Shown: positions 35,161-44,715 of the stretch, one piece after another
How the letters are laid out: each line of letters starts with the position of its first letter
Position numbering within the stretch: position 1 is the stretch's first letter
DNA from: Simmondsia chinensis
Lineage: Eukaryota > Streptophyta > Magnoliopsida > Caryophyllales > Simmondsiaceae
DNA: 64,000 nt
Assembly (NCBI GenBank): GCA_018398585.1
Contig: JAGTTD010000010.1
Location: 30,110,638 to 30,174,637, forward strand
Direction of reading: 5' to 3'
Program-made: the position numbers and the translations under genes
The notes under the pieces: model-generated
What the model was told of the DNA's origin: nothing
The model's input: the letters and a program-made list of their open reading frames with translations, nothing else
Database searches by the model: none

Positions 35161-36504
35161 CTACATCATTGGTTATGTCATTTTCACAATTATCGGATCA
35201 TCGATCATATCATTTTTTTGTATGTTATAATATCTTTTCAATCGTCAAATGATCATTCATTCACCTATATTGACGCCCATGCCCATGTTGTTCCTTTTCT
35301 AAAACACATTTCCTTGCTATTATTTTTTTTAAAAATGTTATATCCTTCTGGTGTATACAGTAATTATTGTGCCTTTTTGTTATTTTCTCGATCATATTTT
35401 TGTTATTTTCTCGATCATAATATCCTTTTAAGACATTTTTACTGCTTCTTCAGCAGAAATTTCACAGACAAATCAGTGAAAACTTTAGGTACTTGTTCAT
35501 CTTGTAGCAGAAACTAACAGATAAAGTTTACAAAAATACTTCCTTTGAATTTAAAAGCAGTACCGGAATTCATCTTCAAGAGAAATGGAAAATTGCTTCG
35601 ATATTTCAGGAGATGGACCAGCAATTACAGTAGTCTTGCAGGACAAAGTAGAGATCTTTCAATTCCTTGATGATGATTTGCAGTTCCGAGTTGCAATGAT
35701 ACCTGTTTTCTGGAGTTTTATGCCTCGTTAAAAGGGTAATATTATTATCAGGGTAAAATTGTTAATATCAGACCACCTTTGTAAAATCTTGCGGCTAGTT
35801 AACTATAAGTCCCATCAGTATTTTAAGGTTACTTAACAACAGCCAATAGTTCAGAGTAGTAATAACAAAGACAAAAAAATCAATTGATACGAAACTAGTT
35901 TAACTAAATTCATACCTTGAATACAGTCACAGATTCAATAGCATCATAATGTCAAAAGAAAAAACAACAGAGATAAGCACCTCGTACAAGACATATGCCC
36001 AAATAACCGGCTGCAAATGCTGAATTGTTACCTGCAGATTGTGAAAATTCGCCAGGCTTTATGCCCAATCGATAAAGTTGGTACATACGAGGTTCATGTG
36101 TAGACCCAAGTGGAATTTAATCTTAAAACCAATTGGCATTAGATGGAGTAGCCCAGTAAGCTTATATATCGATCTCCTCTCTCTCACAAGTCCTATGTGA
36201 AATTCTTACTAGACTAATATGTGAAGTCCTTAATACGGATAGTGAGTGAAGTCATCTTTCAGAGTATATTAGACCCAGAGAATAAAATTCAACCTTCAGA
36301 GTAGCTTATCAACAAAATTAAGTAAATTCAACCTCTACATGAGATTAGATCACTATTGGCTATTCTGTAATGCATTGTAAATGTGATGGTAACGAGTCGC
36401 AGTGATCAAGTTAGGCAACATAAGTTGGTTTTAAACCTTTTGTTATGATGACTTTAAAGAAGTAGAATTATTAACGTCATAATCTTTCTTGATAATTTTT
36501 ATTA

Positions 36505-36600
36505 AGTAAAAATACTCTTTTGTGGTTAGGGCAATTCGAACCTCAAACTTTTCGTCATATGGCTCGACTTAGGTAGCATTTTACCAGTCCATCAACTTTA
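36505..36600 (-). repeat. SINE-like fragment
   Basis: On the minus strand GAGGTTCGAATTGCC resembles a Pol III B box, preceded by ACTGGTAAAATGCTACCTAA. Truncated and without a visible duplication. Confidence 0.4.
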
Positions 36601-37299
36601 CCGTATAAATACATTTATAAGAATGTTTCTGACAATAAATGTGATACATGATGCATCAAGGAGTCTAAAATATAAATGTTGTCGTGTAACGCCAATCGCA
36701 TAGTGATTGCTTTAAAATTTATTAGAAGTTACTTAAGTGTCTTTACTTGATTCCATCCCCTACCATATTTTTTCACACAAAAGCAAAATAAATCCATGAC
36801 AAACAACATTTTCATTCAAGGTTTTGCCTCTCATAATCAAGTGATTGTTTGTTAGGGGAGTTATCACTCAAGTATCCTAAATTTGATCATTTATCACCTA
36901 GGTACCCCACATTCGAAAATTATACAATGATGTACTTTAAGGTTCAAAAATTTTCCCACTTAGACACCGTGAAGTTTTACAATTTTATCAATCAAATATT
37001 TTTTTTTTGCTAAAAATTGAAAGATTTGTACTAGAAAATGCTAGAGTAGAACAAGAATTTGACAATGACCATTTCATTGGAAAATTTTATCAATTAGGCC
37101 GATTTGTGTCAAAATTTGACATTCAAGTGGTTGGGCCCTTCCTATGCTCAAATGAAAGATACTAGAGCTTAACAGCCATTTATGGTTTCTTTAATCTCAG
37201 AATACATCTATACCCATGATAAACCTAGAACTACAATGTTAACCTTAGAAGGCAAAACATAAATTTTAGCACATTCAAACAGCAGAAGCAGCTTCTCAT

Positions 37300-37305
37300 T
37301 TTATT
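37300..37305 (-). promoter_or_regulatory. Probable poly(A) signal of the arogenate dehydrogenase gene
   Basis: AATAAA on the minus strand, about 460 bp past the stop codon at 37767; no closer canonical hexamer was noticed. Confidence 0.4.
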
Positions 37306-37766
37306 CATAATGAAACATAGAACCGACAGCAAAAGCCGCTATGGTATTGTACATCAAACACTAGCCAAAATATAAAAACAAACCCATCCCAAGTACAGCA
37401 TAAAGGGCTGATCTGCAAATGGCATTCATAACAGGCTCTGAAAGAAATTCCAATTTGCCAAGAAGAAATGCAGCATCCCAACAATTTGAGATCCTCCCTC
37501 AAACCCATCCCAAATACAAGTTAGCCCCAGAACAATAATATCGGGATGTAATTGATTCAAATTACTAGCCCATTGTTCACCAAGATCTGGACAACAATCA
37601 AAACTTTACCCGCCGCCATCGACAAGAAATCGTTCCGATGCAGTCTCTTGCAAACTAGCAACTACTGACTACATGTTCAAGAAGCCCACCAAATAACCAA
37701 ATCCAGCGTATAAGTTACAGTCAGAGAGAAAATATAGCAGCCACTTACAACAAGCAGAGGAATTCC

Positions 37767-39047
37767 TCAATTTCTCTCCAACATTGAGCCTTCAGGGCTC
37801 ATTACAGACCCATTCTGCGACGAATCTGACAGCAACTTCGTCTCCTTATCCGAATCAGAATCATCTGATTCCTCCGATTCCAACTTCACACTCTCAGGAC
37901 TTGACACAGACCCGTTCTGCGAGGAACCTGACAACAATTTAGTGTCCTTTTTGGCATCTGAATCATCAACATCCATTTCAGTCCCCCCAAACAACTGTTT
38001 CCTCAACAACCCATGTAAATGCCCAAACAACTGTTGCTTAACCATCTCGAACGCAACATCCATCCTCTCAAGCTGCTCCATTGCATTCTTATTGTACAAA
38101 AATAACCCATAAAACAACTCAAAACTATCCTTTGAAGTATTATCCACCAAATTCAACAAACTTTCATAACCCTTTGTGTTAATCGGAGTATCCTCCAATT
38201 CCAACTTCCCCAAAACCCTACCCACCATATGAGTTATAAACTGGGTCCCAGCAGCAAACCTATCATGCTCAGCACAACTCATCTCCACCATCCTACACCC
38301 TTCTCTTCTAAACACATCAAGAAAATTCTCACACCTCTTTACACGCGACTCATCCTTCCCAATCCTAACCTTATCATAAACAAACGGCAACCCACTCCAC
38401 CCATTCTTCCCCGATTCGGGCCCAAACATCGGGTGCGTACAAAGGATGTCAAAATCACAAGGAAGAACCTGAAGAAACAATGAGCGAGGAAACTCCTTAA
38501 CAGACAACACATCAACAAATAGGGTGGATCTTTTGAGCCGCTGCAATGGCAGCGCGCGGAGAACTGGCTCAGTGGAGATAATTGAAGTACACAGAAGAAT
38601 AACTTCTGGGTGTTCTTCACAGAGATCATGTGGGTCAGAAAAGAAAGAAACGCCCATATTATCAGCGACTTTACAGTAATCAGTGCGGGAATAAGCGAGT
38701 ACTTTATGGCCCTGTTTGGCTAGGGTTTTGGCGAGGAATTGGCCGAAATTGCCGAACCCAATGACGGCAATTTTGAGCTTGGGGTAAGAATTTGTGATAC
38801 GGTGACGAAAGATGGAAAGTTTGGTTTCGTAATCGTAGGGTTGGGCGGCGTCGATGCTGCGGATGCTGAGGGGGATGCGGCGGCGGCGGCGGTGGCGGTG
38901 GCGGTGGGGGTGGCGGTGGAGAAAGAAGGAGAGGGAGGAGTGAAGAGAGAGAGAGGGTGGCGGTGGCCGTGCTGTGGATTTGGCGTTGGCGGAGGCGGAG
39001 GCGGAGGCGGAGGCGGTGGCGGGCGAGGGGGAAGAGAGAGAGAACAT
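37767..39047 (-). CDS. Arogenate dehydrogenase, chloroplastic (TyrA family)
   Basis: The 426-codon intronless gene encodes the NADP-dependent enzyme that oxidatively decarboxylates arogenate to tyrosine, the last plastid step of tyrosine synthesis. Residues 1 to about 65 are a Ser/Ala- then His/Arg-rich, low-complexity transit peptide (HRHPHRHRHRRRRR at 44-57). The Rossmann nucleotide loop is GFGNFG (97-102) with KIAVI before it. The family blocks CTHPMFGPESGKNGW (203-217), AEHDRFAAGTQFITH (259-273) and PINTKGYESLLNLV (288-301) are complete. The frame is intact. After residue 355 a Ser/Asp/Glu-rich tail carries a 34-residue tandem duplication (units starting KDTKLLSG at 367 and KETKLLSD at 401). 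The start at 39047 is the first ATG of the frame. Plant genomes often carry one- or two-domain versions; this is the one-domain form. It is the best-supported host gene here. Confidence 0.95.
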   Translation of the reverse strand: MFSLSSPSPATASASASASANAKSTARPPPPSLSLHSSLSFFLHRHPHRHRHRRRRRIPLSIRSIDAAQPYDYETKLSIFRHRITNSYPKLKIAVIGFGNFGQFLAKTLAKQGHKVLAYSRTDYCKVADNMGVSFFSDPHDLCEEHPEVILLCTSIISTEPVLRALPLQRLKRSTLFVDVLSVKEFPRSLFLQVLPCDFDILCTHPMFGPESGKNGWSGLPFVYDKVRIGKDESRVKRCENFLDVFRREGCRMVEMSCAEHDRFAAGTQFITHMVGRVLGKLELEDTPINTKGYESLLNLVDNTSKDSFELFYGLFLYNKNAMEQLERMDVAFEMVKQQLFGHLHGLLRKQLFGGTEMDVDDSDAKKDTKLLSGSSQNGSVSSPESVKLESEESDDSDSDKETKLLSDSSQNGSVMSPEGSMLERN

Positions 39048-39299
39048 GGTGGAGGTGGGATGCGAGGGGGCGATGGTGTTTATTTGACTTTTTTGGTAGG
39101 GAATTCCAGCTCGAGCTCATATGTATATGTACACATGTGGAGAGATTTTTTTTTTTTTTTTTTTTTTTCATTAGGGAGAGAGAAATTTTTTTTTTTGAAG
39201 AATAGGCAAAGACAAGTAGACCCGGCAACAAAAATCTATCATAACGCGAAAATACGACAGAAAAATACCAAGTTTGGATTAAAATTTTTGAAGTCAGAT
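39048..39299 (-). promoter_or_regulatory. 5' flank of the arogenate dehydrogenase gene
   Basis: On the minus strand an ACATATACATATGAGC element at about 39117-39133 could serve as TATA region. Further upstream lies a 23-bp T run on the plus strand (39146-39168; A run on the gene strand) and a GAGAGAG patch. No other motif stands out. Confidence 0.35.
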
Positions 39300-40130
39300 T
39301 GAATTTGAGTCAATCTGTTTAATCCAATTAAATATTTGGGTTGAATTTGAATTTAACCCATTTAACATGTTTTTAACCCGCTTGACCTGCTTATATAATT
39401 ATATTAGGTATTTTAATGGTCTATTATTTTTATTATTATATATAGATTTTGGGCAATCTATTCCACATGAGATCATTTCAATATATAAAGTAATGTTAAT
39501 TTGACATTTCATTATGAATACGTCGAGAATTTATTGTTAGTATCAACCATTAGGTGTATTATTTATATATTTGTAAGTTAGAAACAAGCAGTTCTTAGAA
39601 AAAAAAAATCACCGACATAATTAAATGGGTAACCCGTGGGTTACCCGTTTAATAATCGGGCTGGGTCAAGATTGAGAGTTCCCAACCCGTAAAATAAATA
39701 GTTCTGGTTCGGGTTGACTTCATTTCTAAGACATTTCGCATAACACGAACACGGGCACAATACGACATAACACATTTGCCACCCCTAAAGACAAGTTTGA
39801 AGCCCTTTTTTAAAAAAAAACCATTGGAAAGCCCCGAGGGCGAGTTAGAAGCACCTTTAATACTTTAGATATTAGATATTTTATTTATTATGTTGTTTTT
39901 CAATGCTCACGTTGTTGAAAAAATACATGTGAATTTCTTTTTCCGTAAATGGTTAACTAATTAAGCGAACTGAGCTAACTAATAACCAAAATTTTAAGTA
40001 CTTATTTTAAACGGGTGGTAATAATTTTTGAATTTTTACAATTTGTTTAAACTGTTTATCAAACCGATGTGCTAAATAGTACGGTTAGCCGGTAATGAAC
40101 ACCCCTACTTACATACATCGTCTCAAGAGA
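39300..40130. repeat. Non-autonomous repeat fragments with GGGTTGACC/TTTGCCACCCC words
   Basis: Pieces such as AACCCGCTTGACCTGC (39377), GGGTAACCCGTGGGTTACCC (39627) and the terminal TTTGCCACCCCTAAAG (39775) are the kind found at the ends of short non-autonomous plant elements. A second such piece ends GAACACCCCTACT (about 40098). No inverted ends or duplications could be confirmed. No gene. Confidence 0.4.
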
Positions 40131-40199
40131 GGAAATCCCAAGGCTTCAGGCCGAGAGATGGAGATGAGGGCGCAAGAGGAAGCCTGATCCCAAATGCTC

Positions 40200-40580
40200 T
40201 CATGATCTGCATTTTCTAGCCAGCTAGCTGACTGATTTGCTTCTCCGAAAACGTGTTGAAAGATGTGTGGTCAATCGAGGAATTGATTTACCAATGTCTT
40301 CTACAATAATGGTGATCACAGTAGGGTGGAATAAGAGCCTCAATAATAGTTTCATTATTATTTTCAAGAATAAACCTTTAGACCTCAAACTGACTGTAGA
40401 AGGCAGGGCATCTCTTTGGCAACCACTTTGGCTACAATAATTGGCACGCTTTCAAGCTTTTTGGCCCCAGCAAACATTATTTCCCTTTGATTATCACGAG
40501 CAATAAAGCCTATTGTTGCCATACCCGATTTGAACCATCAAAATTTACCTTTACCCATCCCTGGCTGGGAGGAGTCTCGG
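40200..40580 (-). pseudogene. LINE RNase H-like (RVT_3) domain
   Basis: On the minus strand, GWVKVNFDGSNRVWQQ at about 40565-40515 is the typical opening of the RNase H-like domain of plant L1 ORF2, followed by ARDNQREIMFAGAKKLESVP and, after a frameshift, an EANQSAS region. Stops break the frame. Confidence 0.75.
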
Positions 40581-40756
40581 ATACCAACCTAGTTTTACAC
40601 TTATTTGTCCTTCTTTTAGTGTCCCTCATATTACTCGCATTTTCCATTCTGCTCTTGAAATTCCATTCCCAAACATATGCCTTGCTAGGATAACCGGTCT
40701 AAGTGGGCATGATTTCATACCTCAAAATAGGGCTTGTTCTTGTCTTTCCATATTTG

Positions 40757-41017
40757 CTAGCACACAAAGACAAACTTAGAGAGATTCATGTACCATTTGT
40801 GGATTCTCAACTCGTCTACTAAAGTGGGCCCTTGGACAATGGAAATTTGCCAATGCAAATCCTTAGCTACTTCCCAAATATCTATTGCTCGACAGCAAGA
40901 CAACAAGATATGATCTAAATCCTCATTCTCAGACACACACCAAACAAAGGAGTTTCCTTGTGAAGGAATACGCTTGGGGATGGCAATGGGTCGGATTTGG
41001 GTTGAGTTTGCCTTCAT
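40757..41017 (-). pseudogene. LINE zf-RVT domain
   Basis: The open stretch includes FVWCVSENEDLDHILLSCCRA and IWEVAKDL, matching the Cys/His-rich zf-RVT region (C..E.E...H.L..C..A...W). Confidence 0.8.
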
Positions 41018-41670
41018 CCAAATTCAACCCAGAAAAAAAAATCCCGACCCAGCCCAAATTCGAAAAAACATATTTATACCAAAAAAATTGAATCTAAATC
41101 CAAATCTATCGGGTGAAACAGATATCCAACCCAAATCCATAATCCATTTGAATTCTAAAACAAAATTATAATATTAACATCTAATAGTAATATATGTAAT
41201 ACTAATATTGTGACAATAGTAATTTAACAGCAAATATTTGGACAAATCTGTATATATTTTTCCTTTTTCCATTTAATATGTTCAATATAGTAATGATACA
41301 ATTTTAGACAACTGTCTGAAAACTTTTTTATTAGTAACCTCTATAAATATATTTGTTACATCATGGTTTTTACAAAGAATACTATAGTGTTATAAAATCT
41401 CTACAATGTTGGCACATAAAAAAAAAATCAAAATTTGGTTTGAAATGTTAAAAACTCGAGTTTTAGAATTTTCAAAATTTTTTTTCCTACACTAAACATA
41501 ATTTCGTATCAGAGTTGGGTCGGGTTTGGGTTGAGTTTGATGTCATCCAAATCCAACCCGATCTAGAATCCATTTGTCAATATCCAAATTCGAATTCATT
41601 TAAAACCCACTTTTTACATCAAAATCTAGCATAAGCGGTTTGGATGGGTATCCAAAAGGTTAAGGTCCAA
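40968..41670. repeat. Non-autonomous repeat inserted in the LINE
   Basis: Starts near GGGGATGGCAATGGGTCGG. The pattern TTGGGTTGAGTTTG with ATCCAAAT and CAACCC occurs near both ends (40993 and 41527), and the unit ends near TGGATGGGTATCCAAAAGG. LINE sequence resumes on both sides. No coding. Exact ends were not determined. Confidence 0.5.
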
Positions 41671-41689
41671 TTACCATTCTTAAATATGC

Positions 41690-43610
41690 TTGTGAATTTG
41701 GGCACCTGTTGCGAGACAATCATTTAAGGCTTGTAACAGGAAGATTTTAGCCTTAGAGGCACATCAAAACCCAAATCCACCAGAACTCTCATGCGTTTCT
41801 ATCAGGCCAATTATGATTATGGCCCAATCAAGTGGCTGATTTGATAATAAAATTCCAATACTTGTGTAGTCCCAAAAAAAGCTTATCGTCCGTTTTTAAT
41901 TTCGCGACTGAGACCCCTAAAACACTTTTGTGGAGCAAATTAAGAACCTCCCGCCTAAACTTTTCCAAGTTCCACTCTCCATTCTCAATAAAATCTACTA
42001 TTCTTAGGGAAGTATCCACGCCCCAGTCATGGGAACTATTTGAGACCTATCGATCGAGCCAAAAATTAACTTTCTTCGCATTCCCTTATCTTCCACCTCA
42101 ATCTTGTACAAAGAATCGATCTAGCTGCTTGGATTCCCTTCCTAGCAAGAGAATCACATTTTTTTCCCCTTCATATCGAATGAAATCCACATCATTCAGG
42201 TACTTACCTTTCACGACCTTCATCCAAAGGTTATCATTCTCCATTAAAACTTTTCATCCCAATTTGCAAAGGAAAGCCAAATTAATGGCTTCTAATCTTT
42301 GACATCCTAAACCCTTAGCACTTTTATTCCTATAGATTTTTCTCCAGGAATTCATGTTCATACCATCCTTATTTTTAGACTTCCAAAGAAATCGCCTTCA
42401 CAAACCATCCCCTTCATTACACACTTTCTTAAGGACTTCTAACACTGCATAATATGACTAAACATAGACTCTAGAAAATACTTAATCTAAATCATCCTTC
42501 CTTCCTTGGAGAGAAGCCCAGCTTTTCATTTAGCAATTTCCCTTGACATTTTTCCAATAACCTTTGTTGCCACGTCTGTGTTGAATCTACCCGAGCCAAA
42601 GGAACAACCCAGATATTTGCCTGGGTTTCAAGACATTGGGAGACCAAGGTGATCTCTAATTCTTTATAAGCCATATTAATGTCTTTTATTCCTGGAGTTA
42701 ATCAGCCCATATGAGTATCATCAACCAGAATAAAAACAGAAGTTGTAGTTACACATTCCATAATCTAACCTATCCATTTCGGGTGGAATCCAAGACCCTT
42801 CAAAAATTGTTCAAGGAAGCCCCATTACAGTCTGTTGTATGCTTTTTCCATATCAAGCTTTAAAGCGGCCCAACCAAATTTCCCCTGCTTCCTCTTGAAG
42901 GCCATCATGATTTCATGAGCCACAAGGATATTATCTTGAATTCATTTTCACGGGATAAAAGCACCTTGCCACTAACTAATTAGCTTATTTATTAACAGTT
43001 TAAGCATGTTGGCTAGAGTCTTAGCAATAATCTTATATACAACATTGCGTAAACTGATAGGCCTAAATTGATAAACAGTTTGAGGACAATCCACCGTGGA
43101 ATGAGAGTGATGAAGGTGCGGTTAATCTCCCGAAGCAAGTGCCCTCCTCAGAGGCATGTCCTTATAGCATTACACATGTCTGATCCAATGGTGTCCTTGT
43201 AAGTTTGAAAAAATAATGTTGGAAACACATCAACCAGGGGCTTTATAGGGGTTCATATAAAAAACAACTTGTTTTATATCTTCAATTATAAATTCTTTAA
43301 TAAGTTCAACATTGTCACTATATGAGAGTCTAGACTTCAAACTTGCCACCAACCTTAAGGGATCCTAACAACCCTGATATTGAAATCTCTTCTTATATTC
43401 ATGGATAAATTGATCCCCAATGCCTTCCGTCTCCGTTATCATAAATCCTAACTCATTTTTTAGCTCCAAAATATTCATATGTTTCCTCTTTACGAAACTG
43501 AGAAGTGAACAATTTGGAGTTTTTGTCCTTTTTTGTGAGCCACTCTTTATGAAGAAATTTGGCCACATATCTTTGATTAAAAAAGGGAACTTTCTCAGGA
43601 TGAAGGATTA
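41690..43610 (-). pseudogene. LINE ORF2 reverse transcriptase and thumb
   Basis: On the minus strand, NILVAHEIMMAFKRKQGKF and KLDMEKAYNRL (about 42935-42840) mark the RT finger/palm, preceded by the 67-codon linker with KNELGFMITETEGIGDQF (about 43470). The FADD block could not be read; the stretch where it should fall is full of stops. The segment 42019-41828 (WNLEKFRREV) fits the thumb region. Inactive. Confidence 0.8.
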
Positions 43611-43845
43611 ATTGAACATCACTACTGAATTATAACCTATTAAGGAGAGAGAAATAGGATATAGTTTAGTAGTGAAATTCAATTTTGTCTCCGGAATGAT
43701 AATAGGTGGGTAAATCTATTATTTGCGATATACGCTTTATTTGGAGCCGATACAGTTGTAAGTGAGGCAAATAGCCTGTATGAATCGGGAATACACAACA
43801 ATTGAGTATGGAACCCAATTTCCAATTAATTATGCATATTTTATT
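43611..43845. other. Short unassigned interval before Copia 2
   Basis: No frame or repeat recognised. Continuous with 48042 onward once Copia 2 is removed. Confidence 0.4.
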
Positions 43846-43850
43846 TTCAT

Positions 43851-44023
43851 TATTAAAAGTATTCTAGATTGTTTTTAGTCTAGCCTAGGGTTTAAGTCTA
43901 TTACTATTGTACCTTATAAAGTCTAAGGGTATTTTTGTCTTGTGCTTGTATTGCTAGGCATATATATATGGCCCCTTGTATTCATCTTTCATACATTGAA
44001 GACTCATTTGCTTCTCATTCACA
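43851..44023 (+). repeat. 5' LTR of Copia 2
   Basis: 173 bp, TATTAAAAGTATTCTAG to CTCATTCACA; contains the TATA-like GCATATATATATGG at about 43958. Confidence 0.92.
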
Positions 44024-44035
44024 TGGTATTAGAGC
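44024..44035 (+). other. Primer binding site of Copia 2
   Basis: TGGTATTAGAGC directly after the LTR, the same sequence as in Copia 1. Confidence 0.9.
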
Positions 44036-44154
44036 TCACTCTGGTGATTTTTTTTTCTTCCGCTTCTCTCTTTCTTTTCTTTACGCTTTGTGTTGAATTT
44101 CTTTCTTTTCTATTCTTAATTATTGTTTTATTTAATTTAATCTTAATTTGTCAA

Positions 44155-44715
44155 TGGCAACTAACCCAAGTTGATCCTACGCAAGTGCCCTTTCCCCTTC
44201 CCCTTCTTCTCACCCCCACGCCTCGGTGGCCCTTGTGGAGCCTGGCTCACGTCATACCGGTGCCCCACCAGCCACGCTCAGCGGTGTCGCCCCATATGTG
44301 GTGCCCAACTCTCCCGATGTCAGTCCCACCATCTCTGGGGTTGTGCTTCCTCAGTCCATCAATGCTAGTGTCGCCATCTCTGGTACTCCACCACCAATTG
44401 GGAAGTCTACAGTGAACCCGGCACCTAGTTTGGGCATCCACTATTTCCTTCCCTCTCTATTTTCTCTTCCCTCCATTACGAACGGATTCACCGGCACCAC
44501 CAACCCACGCTTTCTAGCTACGGTGGAGGGGTTGCTACCTCTATACCATCATTTAACCCTAATTTAATAAAACCTAATGTGCAAAATCCTAATAACTATA
44601 ATCCTCTCCCCTCTCCTGTTATTATTCCCCTTTCTAATATTATAAGTATTGTGACAATTAAACTTGAATCAACAACAGACTTTCCCCCCTGGCGTGAGCA
44701 ATTTAACATCAACAC
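44155..44715 (+). pseudogene. Copia 2 gag N-terminal remnant
   Basis: From the ATG at about 44155 (MATNPS, stop, then another frame rich in Pro/Ser) to KLESTTDFPPWREQF at about 44661-44705, the gag segment just before the UBN2 domain. The UBN2 domain itself is gone: the next sequence belongs to the region downstream of the protease. Confidence 0.75.

Larger units (their letters stand above)
33917..37259. other. Non-coding AT-rich stretch with minor repeats
   Basis: No gene is recognised. A 48-codon plus-strand frame at 35585-35731 (MENCFDISGDGP...) stands out by composition, but no family is known to me. T-runs are at about 34459 and 34783-34801. A local duplication and a SINE-like repeat are listed separately. 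Confidence 0.45.
40150..43610 (-). mobile_element. L1-type LINE, ORF2 part only, decayed
   Basis: Minus strand, read from right to left: an N-terminal linker (about 43568-43365), RT (about 43120-42700), thumb (about 42670-41690), zf-RVT (41017-40757) and a C-terminal RNase H-like domain (about 40580-40200). No ORF1 or endonuclease is found; the next 240 bp to the right are unassigned before Copia 2. A separate repeat is inserted between thumb and zf-RVT. Confidence 0.85.

Noticed and set aside
35122..35517. 131-codon frame in AT-rich DNA
   Set aside because: Low-complexity Phe/Leu/Ser composition, no promoter context, starts in a duplicated block.
35585..35731. 48-codon frame that could be an exon
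   Set aside because: Balanced composition, but no acceptor/donor pair or partner exon could be recognised; left as a remark only.
38704..39302. Long plus and alternative minus frames overlapping the arogenate dehydrogenase N-terminus
   Set aside because: They are Gly/Arg/Pro-rich shadows of the simple-sequence transit-peptide DNA.
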